From: CAZPQK01 sp964588695
Lineage (GTDB): Bacteria > Krumholzibacteriota > Krumholzibacteriia > WVZY01 > JAKEHA01
Assembly: GCA_964588695.1 (NCBI GenBank)
Contig: CAZPQK010000002.1
Coordinates: 310,001-374,000 of the forward strand
Length of the DNA stretch: 64,000 nt
Reading direction: 5' to 3'
The notes below the pieces were generated by a model, which saw nothing but the letters and a program-made list of their open reading frames with translations, was not told the origin of the DNA and ran no database searches. Shown in pieces: positions 58,545-64,000 of the stretch. Made by a program: the position numbers and the translations under genes. Positions within the stretch are counted from its first letter, which is position 1; each line of letters opens with the position of its first letter.

Positions 58545-59483
58545 TTACTTGTTGGTCTTGGAAGTGCGACCGCGAGGTCGCGTCTTGGTGTCGAAGTATT
58601 CCTGCATAAATGTCATGAAACGCTCGCGCGTCGGCGAAAGCGATCGCTTGCTTTTGTAGTACAGCATGATTTCCTGCCCCATCGTTAGCGCGGGCAGTTC
58701 GATTCGTACCAGTTGGCCGCGACGAATCTCTCCACCCACCGCAGTTTCGGGAAGAATGCCCAGCCCCATTCCCGCCAGTACCATGTGCTTGATGGTCGCG
58801 GTGTTGGTCGACTCGATCACGTATTCGATGGCCACGCTGAGTCGTTTGAATGAGGCGTCGATCATGGTGCGCGTATGCATGCCTTCTTCGTAGCCTACAA
58901 AAGGATAATCCTCCAGGTCCCGCGGCGAAAACCCCTTCTTCTTTCTGGCGAGCGGGTGTTCGGGCGGCGCCACCAGAAACATCTTAAATTTGGCCAACTG
59001 CACGCTGGTCAGGTCGGCGTATTTGCGGTTCCACGGGATAATGCCGAAGTCGACTTTACCTTGATAAACGAGGTCGGGGACGGAGGCGGCGTCGGTGAAA
59101 TCGACCTTTACGTTGACGTCGGGGAAGGCGTCCTTAAATGCCGAGAGCGCCTTGGGCAGGACGTAAATGCCGATGCTATTTACGGTTCCGATAGAGACGC
59201 GGCCGTGAATTTGCCGTTCGGCGTCACGCAGTTGGGACAGGAGTTGGTCGATATCCTGAAACGCGCGCTCGGCCACCTGGTAGGCGCTCACCCCGGCCTC
59301 CGTCAGGTCGACCCCACCGCGCCGGCGATCGAACAGGATCGCTCCCATGGCCTGCTCGAGTTGCTTGATCTGTATGCTCAGTGACGACTGCGAGACCATC
59401 AGGTCGCGGGCGGCGGCGGTAAAGCTCCCGTGCTTGGCGACCTCGTAGAAGTAGTAGAAATGATTGAAGTTAAGTGGAAGCAT
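58545..59483 (-). CDS. LysR family transcriptional regulator
   Basis: A 312-residue LysR-type regulator. The N-terminal winged HTH reads NFNHFYYFYEVAKHGSFTAAARDLMVSQSSLS, followed by a two-lobed effector domain (GRVSIGTVNSIGIYVLPKAL..., GMGLGILPE). The NFNHFYYF opening is close to NhaR-type and related LTTRs. There is no OxyR-like redox Cys pair. A Lys/Arg-rich C-terminal tail is unusual. It is divergent from a candidate ncRNA gene, with an inverted repeat between them, so the ncRNA may be a target. First gene of the LysR-YhaO-YhaN run. Confidence 0.92.
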   Translation of the reverse strand: MLPLNFNHFYYFYEVAKHGSFTAAARDLMVSQSSLSIQIKQLEQAMGAILFDRRRGGVDLTEAGVSAYQVAERAFQDIDQLLSQLRDAERQIHGRVSIGTVNSIGIYVLPKALSAFKDAFPDVNVKVDFTDAASVPDLVYQGKVDFGIIPWNRKYADLTSVQLAKFKMFLVAPPEHPLARKKKGFSPRDLEDYPFVGYEEGMHTRTMIDASFKRLSVAIEYVIESTNTATIKHMVLAGMGLGILPETAVGGEIRRGQLVRIELPALTMGQEIMLYYKSKRSLSPTRERFMTFMQEYFDTKTRPRGRTSKTNK

Positions 59484-59513
59484 AGGTCCTCCCGGGTCTG
59501 AGTCTGGCCGGAT

Positions 59514-59554
59514 TCTATGATATACAAAATCAATAATTCAATTAGATTTTTTGA
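59514..59554 (-). promoter_or_regulatory. Sigma-70-type promoter for the LysR operon
   Basis: On the minus strand TTGAAT, an 18-base AT-rich spacer and TAGAAT make a good -35/-10 pair pointing to the LysR gene (ATG 59483). Exact base limits are approximate. Confidence 0.5.
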
Positions 59555-59557
59555 ATT
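59535..59557. promoter_or_regulatory. Inverted repeat, candidate LysR binding site
   Basis: AATTCAA (59535-59541) and TTGAATT (59551-59557) are perfect 7-bp arms separated by nine bases. The site ends one base before the ncRNA -35 box, centred near -46 from its predicted start, the position from which LysR proteins usually activate a divergent target. It also overlaps the LysR promoter, fitting autorepression. Confidence 0.5.
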
Positions 59558-59585
59558 TTGAGAATACCTGAGGCTGGCGTATCTT
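59558..59585 (+). promoter_or_regulatory. Sigma-70-type promoter of the ncRNA candidate
   Basis: TTGAGA (59558-59563), a 16-base spacer and TATCTT (59580-59585). The start predicted ~7 bases on, near 59592, coincides with the first base of the 5' stem. Confidence 0.55.
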
Positions 59586-59591
59586 GTTTTT

Positions 59592-59790
59592 GAAGCCGGT
59601 ACCGTGGGATGGACATGCGGCAACCGTTCGAAAGACCCAAGAGGTGACGGTGGTATCGGCTTCAGGCGCTTCATAAGACGCAAATTAGAGGTTTTTGCCC
59701 ACAGGAAGAGGAAACGATCCCTAGTCCCGTTTTCTCTAGAGTCCCCACCAGAAGGAAAAGGTGACGCGGTCGCTCGCGTCACCTTTCTCC
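59592..59790 (+). ncRNA. Candidate structured small RNA (~200 nt), family not recognised
   Basis: Three stem-loops span this noncoding stretch. Domain A: bases 59592-59604 pair with 59651-59663 over 13 bp (including G-U pairs), enclosing ~46 nt that can form further small hairpins such as GCGG-CAA-CCGU. Hairpin B: 59707-59716 pairs with 59728-59737 over 10 bp. Hairpin C is a 12-bp perfect terminator. The promoter start matches the base of domain A. Five GGA trinucleotides lie in or near loops and single-stranded stretches (for example GGGATGGACATG and ACAGGAAGAGGA). It does not match tmRNA, RNase P, SRP or 6S features I know. Confidence 0.6.
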
Positions 59791-59794
59791 GTTT
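59757..59794 (+). terminator. Intrinsic terminator of the ncRNA candidate
   Basis: AAAGGTGACGCG and CGCGTCACCTTT (59757-59786) form a 12-bp perfect stem with a 6-nt loop, followed by CTCCGTTT. Confidence 0.82.
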
Positions 59795-59940
59795 ATAGGG
59801 CAGTATCGGGGCCGATGGCCCGCCGCGGTTGGTCCCCCGGGCTGAGGCGCGTTGCCGGGCGTCCCCAGGCCAGGCGGCCTGGTCGTACGCAGTGCTCGAC
59901 CGTTCTTTACACGCCCCCAGCGATCCCCTAATTTATCCAC

Positions 59941-60753
59941 ATGAAAGCCATTCTAAGAGTCCTCGCGTTCCCGGCCCTGGCGGCCGCTTGTCTTTTGCTG
60001 TGGCCGACCTCGCAACCTGCCAGCGAAGAGCCGCTGGCGCCTTTGGTTAACGGTATGGTGTACGTGCCGGCGGGCGAGTTCATCATGGGGTCGACGACCA
60101 AGGACATGCTTCGCAGCGCCGACCTCGACGAGTTCCCTCAGCGCCGGGTTTACGTGGACGATTTCTATATCGATATCCACGAGGTCACCAACATCCAATA
60201 CAAGGTTTACCTGGACTCCACCGGTGCGACGCCGCCTCACCGTTGGAGCAAGTCGGGTAATTACGCCAAGGGTAAGGATGGGTTTCCGGTGACGAGTATT
60301 ACCTGGCACGAAGCCAAGGCGTACGCGGAGTGGGCCGAGAAGCGATTGCCCACCGAGGTCGAGTGGGAGAAGGCCGCGCGCGGCACGGACGGACGACGTT
60401 ATCCGTGGGGCGACAATTTCGACAACACGGTTATGAACAACGGATCCGAACTGATGCCGGTGATGAGTTTCCCCGAAGGTGTAAGTCCCTATGGTGCTTA
60501 CGACATGGCGGGAAACGTGGCGGAATGGGTTTCGGATTGGTACAAACCGTACCCGCGCACCGAGGCCGATGTCATGCCCGCCAGTATCGAAACCCGAACA
60601 CCCGGTTACGGTGACCGCGAGTTTCGCGTGTATCGCGGCGGATCATGGAACGGTTTCGGACGTTACGCCCGATGCGCGAACCGCGAACGCGAACGCCCCA
60701 ATAAAGGCTGGATGTACGTCGGGTTTCGCTGCGCCATGGACGGACCCAACTAG
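59941..60753 (+). CDS. SUMF1/formylglycine-generating-enzyme-fold exported protein
   Basis: A 270-residue exported protein with a signal peptide (~1-28). The FGE-sulfatase fold is clear: MVYVPAGEFIMGS, VTNIQYKVYLD, LPTEVEWEKAARG, GNVAEWVSDWY and a terminal GFRC. The two catalytic cysteines of true FGE lie after RGGS; here RGGSWNGFGRYARC lacks that pair, so formylglycine synthesis is unlikely and a binding or other oxygenase-type role is possible. There is no ribosome-binding site before the ATG; a weak TTTACA-N17-TAATTT pair directly upstream would give a nearly leaderless mRNA. Confidence 0.85.
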   Translation: MKAILRVLAFPALAAACLLLWPTSQPASEEPLAPLVNGMVYVPAGEFIMGSTTKDMLRSADLDEFPQRRVYVDDFYIDIHEVTNIQYKVYLDSTGATPPHRWSKSGNYAKGKDGFPVTSITWHEAKAYAEWAEKRLPTEVEWEKAARGTDGRRYPWGDNFDNTVMNNGSELMPVMSFPEGVSPYGAYDMAGNVAEWVSDWYKPYPRTEADVMPASIETRTPGYGDREFRVYRGGSWNGFGRYARCANRERERPNKGWMYVGFRCAMDGPN

Positions 60754-60765
60754 GCGTTTTTCGGG

Positions 60766-61293
60766 TCAGGGCGACCCGCGATAGTAGATTTTTAGTTGCC
60801 CCGCCAGGCCAGACTCGGAAACGTGTTCAAACTTTCCAAGTCTCTCACCAGAAATGGCACCAACGAGCACCCCGCAATTGACCGCGCCGCCCTGCCAATG
60901 CCTGAACACAGAGGTTATGTCCAGCGACACCTTCCTTTGGCCTATGTCAATTCGTTTACGCAACAACGAGTGGCCGACCAATTGCGGTGAAACGGTTAGT
61001 TCTACTAGCGGCGCCAACAGCGGGGCGACTTCGATTGTGACTTGCGGAGGCGAATACGCTTCAACCACCCTGTGAGTCACGTCAAACGTAATCTCCAACT
61101 CGACCAATGTCGCGTTGCTGGGAATGCCGTGAAACGCTAGGGGCGCCAAGTATAAGTGCCGGCTCAGGCTAGTGTCGGCGTCTGCGATCATTTGCGCCGC
61201 GGCGACCGGAATTGCGATGACTAGTTGTTTACTGCTCGCAGGACGAAAACTGACAAGGACAACAGCAGTGGCCACGATAAGAATTCGCTTCAC
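60766..61293 (-). CDS. Exported hypothetical protein (DNRLRE-like beta-sandwich pattern)
   Basis: A 175-residue protein with a signal peptide (hydrophobic core LIVATAVVLVSF). The mature part is beta-rich; ATLVELEITFDVTHRVVEAYSP and VSLDITSVFRHWQGGAVNCGVLVGAI follow the rhythm of DNRLRE-type extracellular domains. The match is by pattern only. GTG at 61293 lies nine bases after the large secreted protein gene, so the two are co-transcribed. Confidence 0.68.
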   Translation of the reverse strand: MKRILIVATAVVLVSFRPASSKQLVIAIPVAAAQMIADADTSLSRHLYLAPLAFHGIPSNATLVELEITFDVTHRVVEAYSPPQVTIEVAPLLAPLVELTVSPQLVGHSLLRKRIDIGQRKVSLDITSVFRHWQGGAVNCGVLVGAISGERLGKFEHVSESGLAGQLKIYYRGSP

Positions 61294-61302
61294 GGATCTC
61301 TC

Positions 61303-64000
61303 CTATTTCAACAGCACAATCTTACGTACGTCCATGTACTCACGCGAAACCGTTCTGACGAAATACACTCCAGAGGCCACTTTCGCGCCCGTCATGTTCG
61401 TGCCGTCCCAACGAACTTGGTACCGCCCCTGGGTCTTAACGCCATTGAAAAGCGATGCTACCCGCTGCCCGCGCACATTGAAGATGTCGATTGCCACCTC
61501 GCGCGTAGAGTCAATCTCGTAGTCGACGGTGATGTGAGGGTTAAATGGATTCGGGTGAGCCGAAACAACACGCGTCCGAAAGCTTGGTTGATTAATAGGG
61601 AAATTCACAACCAAGCTCGGACTACTACAAAGCGGACTACTGGTGTCTACGTTGCCGGTTATCTTACTGGGATGTGGAGTGCACGGACTGGTGGTCCGGT
61701 TCCAAAAGTTGTTCTGTGCACTAATGGTAATGCCTGCGCTCAAATTCGCGACAAAATCAGAACTGCCTCCGTGGATCGAATTGTTACCGACCGACCCACC
61801 CCCTCCGCCAAGGTCGGGATCGGCATCACCGGACGCGGCGACATTCACGGTACCACCGGTTATCACACAATCCGTTACGAGCGGAGCGGAGTACGCGTCG
61901 CAAGTGATTCCACCAGTATTATCCTGAATCGTCACCCCGTCTATCGTTGGATGGCTGTAGTCATCACAGAATATGCCGGTGGTGCTTCCAGTGACACTTC
62001 CTCCGCTAATCAGAATCGAAGCGCCGTCCAGAGCAATTGCCTCCGAGGCGTTGTCCACAAACACGGCCCCCGTAACCGTTACGCCGCTGGTATGCACTAC
62101 CTCCAACCCGACGTCGTTGTCTTCGATTGATAAACCGTTGAAAGTGGCGTTTCCTTCGATCCTCGCACCAACTTCCGCGCCAACTATCGCACCACCAGTG
62201 GCATAGAAGGTTCCACTTGATGAAACCTGAACTCCGTACGAGCCGCCAGTGCTTACGTCACATGTATCGCAGCGAAAGGTGCCACCACTCGTAATATCTA
62301 CGGCAGACGCGTCAAAATTAGAGAAGGTGACATTTCGTCCGTGTGAGCTATCCGGAGATGCGATGACGAGTCCAGCCATTTCACCGTTTCGAAATTCAAC
62401 CGCGTCCAGTTCGACGACACCTTTTGTCAAAAGCCCGGTTTCGGCGTTTGCGATCTTCAGGTTGCTAATATTTGCGAATCCAAGTGTGTCTACGGTGATG
62501 CCATACCAAGCGACACTATCCCCAAGATCGGGATGCGCGCCAAGATACACCGGCGATTCGGAGAGTCCAAATGCCAGCAACGAGTCGGAAACCGTCAGTT
62601 CAATCAGCGCTGTGTCCGTGCCTGCAGCAGACTGATCTTCCGCATCGACAATTATCCTGGCGGAGCTATCAATGTAGACCGTGTCCGCGACAACGTCGCC
62701 GAGAAACCTAGATTCGCCAGCGATGGTTATGTTGTCATAGGTCCCCTTGTACGGCTGAACAGCCACGCGACTGTTGCGAGAATCACGGTTTGCGCTCGGC
62801 CATGAACCTGTCCCGTCGCCGGAACCGACGGCGAAAGCATGCAAGACACTATCGGGCGAGGTAAATACAAGCTCACCGATTCCATCGTCGTTGAGGTCCG
62901 TAATGACGAGTTCCCCTGTAATTTCCTCGTTGTAACCAACAACTTCAAATTCCGCGAGGGTGGCAAGGTCCGTTCCGCGAAACACGTGTACAAGGTACCG
63001 ATTGGCATCGTCGAGTCCAAAAGGGAGGTAGATATTTACATCATCGGCACGCGACACAATCGCAATCTCTTCACCGCTATCCGATGTAAGATCGCCGATA
63101 ACTGGCACGGAAGCGAACTCAATTGTGGGCACCACCGTGCTATCAATCAAGCTGCCGCTTACGTCGATTGTACGGAGTGTGCTGTCTGACGCGCACACCA
63201 CGCTCCATTCTTCACCGTTGTCTATCCGTCCGACGCTAAGTATCGGTTGGGCGCCTACTGGATACGTCCACTGCGGAGATAAGTCGTAGTCGAACTTACG
63301 AATCACGTTCCCGCTTCCCGTGCTTCCCGTTACAATAATCTCCAACTTCGCATCGTTGTCGGTATCCACTAGAACCAAAGAATGTGGAGAATTGATAGCG
63401 CCAATCGCCACAGAACCGGTTATCGAGCCCGCCTGCGCGTCGATAATATACAGCGTACTGCCGACAGCAATGAGCAAATTCAACCTACCGCTACCGGAGA
63501 CGTCGCCCGCAGCAAGCCCTGCGCTAAAGGCGTCACCATCGTCACCACTCAACGGAACCGCAATCGCTTCCCCGTTTTGCATACTTGTGACTCGTGCGGT
63601 CGGCTGCCCAGACGTAAAGTCTATCCGACCCGCCATGAAGTCACCGTTTCCCAAATAGTCTCCCAATACGAGGTTCGTACCCGTAGCGACGCGGATCGGT
63701 GACACTGAAGCAACGGGTAATGAATCGAGCACGCTTCCAGATTCCGCCTCCAACGTATAGAGGTGATTCTCTAAAGCCGTGGATGAAGGTGCGCCTATAT
63801 AATGTATTCGGGGACGATAAGACTTGGAGGATGTCCCGTACGCGATATTTCCAATTCCACTGGGTCGATCCAACTGCCAAATCGTCTCTCCAGAACTTGA
63901 ACTGACGCAAATTGTCGATTTACCACCGCTAGCAATAACTTCGCTGCCGGAGTTAGCCGCACTAAACTCGCCGACGATCACTGCGTCACGGCATACGATG
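61303..64000 (-). CDS. Large secreted protein: FG-GAP-like propeller, beta-helix and FlgD-Ig sorting domain (partial, N-terminus outside window)
   Basis: The frame is open to the right edge, so the start is missing; about 898 residues are visible. The first ~410 are propeller-like repeats with phrases such as GDVSGSGRLNLLIAVG and ITDLNDDGIGELVFTS (FG-GAP/VCBS type). Residues ~420-790 look like a right-handed parallel beta-helix (short repeated strands with Gly/Asn turns, including SGGSVTGSTTGIFCDD). The last ~95 carry SAHPNPFNPHITVDYEI...GQRVASLF...GVYFVRTVS, a FlgD-Ig/T9SS-type-A-like sorting domain. Likely cell-surface or secreted. Confidence 0.85.
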   Translation of the reverse strand, partial: IVCRDAVIVGEFSAANSGSEVIASGGKSTICVSSSSGETIWQLDRPSGIGNIAYGTSSKSYRPRIHYIGAPSSTALENHLYTLEAESGSVLDSLPVASVSPIRVATGTNLVLGDYLGNGDFMAGRIDFTSGQPTARVTSMQNGEAIAVPLSGDDGDAFSAGLAAGDVSGSGRLNLLIAVGSTLYIIDAQAGSITGSVAIGAINSPHSLVLVDTDNDAKLEIIVTGSTGSGNVIRKFDYDLSPQWTYPVGAQPILSVGRIDNGEEWSVVCASDSTLRTIDVSGSLIDSTVVPTIEFASVPVIGDLTSDSGEEIAIVSRADDVNIYLPFGLDDANRYLVHVFRGTDLATLAEFEVVGYNEEITGELVITDLNDDGIGELVFTSPDSVLHAFAVGSGDGTGSWPSANRDSRNSRVAVQPYKGTYDNITIAGESRFLGDVVADTVYIDSSARIIVDAEDQSAAGTDTALIELTVSDSLLAFGLSESPVYLGAHPDLGDSVAWYGITVDTLGFANISNLKIANAETGLLTKGVVELDAVEFRNGEMAGLVIASPDSSHGRNVTFSNFDASAVDITSGGTFRCDTCDVSTGGSYGVQVSSSGTFYATGGAIVGAEVGARIEGNATFNGLSIEDNDVGLEVVHTSGVTVTGAVFVDNASEAIALDGASILISGGSVTGSTTGIFCDDYSHPTIDGVTIQDNTGGITCDAYSAPLVTDCVITGGTVNVAASGDADPDLGGGGGSVGNNSIHGGSSDFVANLSAGITISAQNNFWNRTTSPCTPHPSKITGNVDTSSPLCSSPSLVVNFPINQPSFRTRVVSAHPNPFNPHITVDYEIDSTREVAIDIFNVRGQRVASLFNGVKTQGRYQVRWDGTNMTGAKVASGVYFVRTVSREYMDVRKIVLLK

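Larger units (their letters stand above)
59484..59940. other. 457-bp intergenic region: divergent promoters, operator, ncRNA and leader
   Basis: It holds the LysR promoter (minus), a 7-bp inverted repeat, an ncRNA candidate with promoter and terminator (plus), and ~150 bases of GC-rich sequence before the SUMF1 gene with no other recognisable element. No convincing protein-coding frame is present. Confidence 0.7.

Noticed and set aside
59605..59650. Resemblance of GGCAACCGTTCGAAAGA to the GEMM-I (c-di-GMP) riboswitch tetraloop region
   Set aside because: The following conserved block (GGGACGCAAAGCC in Vc2) and the second helix receptor are absent, and the apparent stem has mismatches; the domain is also closed by its own terminator rather than leading into a gene.

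Overview
The window encodes a diderm, LPS-producing bacterium. It carries Kdo synthesis (kdsA, kdsB, kdsD), a late lipid A acyltransferase, Lpt export genes, apolipoprotein N-acyltransferase, an Omp85-type barrel and several lipoproteins. Two proteins end in FlgD-Ig / type-A-sorting-like C-terminal domains of the kind common in the FCB group and related candidate phyla (Krumholzibacteriota, Eisenbacteria, Latescibacterota, Gemmatimonadota and similar). GC content is moderately high and coding is dense. I place it as an uncultivated FCB-affiliated lineage; no rRNA or tRNA gene was seen to refine this.

Layout. 1-2.1 kb: the end of an lpxL-lptC-lptB operon (minus strand) behind a near-consensus sigma-54 promoter. 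2.1-5.8 kb: a VOC protein, a NicO-type metal exporter, a PAP2 phosphatase, kdsD and a small lipoprotein. 5.8-6.1 kb: a 51-bp tandem repeat. 6.1-18.1 kb: one long minus-strand biosynthetic block, purL-purQ-purS(tandem)-purF-DUF2344-rng-rplU-rpmA, then a terminator and kdsB-pyrG-kdsA. 18.1-21.3 kb: a frameshifted secreted-protein gene, an SPFH/ribbon-helix-helix pair, a thiol arsenate-reductase-like protein and an orphan sorting domain. 21.4-24.6 kb: a DoxX-MauG fusion protein followed by a histidine kinase. 24.6-31.5 kb: purB, htrA, transaldolase, truA, an orphan EcfT and a secreted HEAT-cyclophilin fusion. 31.5-36.9 kb: a six-gene operon led by panD. 37-42 kb: a minimal Omp85 protein facing an operon of a sigma-54 activator, a Gfo/Idh/MocA oxidoreductase and lnt, again with a sigma-54 promoter. 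42.2-47.1 kb: a peptidase-lipoprotein-sulfotransferase operon divergent from a second sigma-54 activator, which has a pseudo-receiver and its own sigma-54 promoter. 47.1-51.8 kb: an intergenic repeat cluster, a GNAT enzyme, a 15-residue-repeat protein and two convergent SGNH proteins. 51.9-59.5 kb: a metallopeptidase/TolB propeller/outer-membrane barrel fusion, a YhaO/YhaN (SbcD/SbcC-like) pair and a LysR regulator. 59.5-60 kb: a divergent, strongly structured ncRNA candidate. 60-64 kb: a SUMF1-fold protein and two secreted beta-rich proteins, the last running off the right edge.

Two themes join the genes. First, three copies of GGCAC-N5-TTGC (a -24/-12 motif) lie just upstream of LPS/lipoprotein maturation genes or of sigma-54 activator genes, suggesting a sigma-54 envelope regulon; rpoN itself would be expected just beyond the left edge, after lptB. 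Second, the LysR gene and the facing ncRNA candidate share an AT-rich intergenic region with an inverted repeat positioned as a LysR activation site, recalling gcvA/gcvB. All functions are inferred from sequence reading alone; no database search was run.
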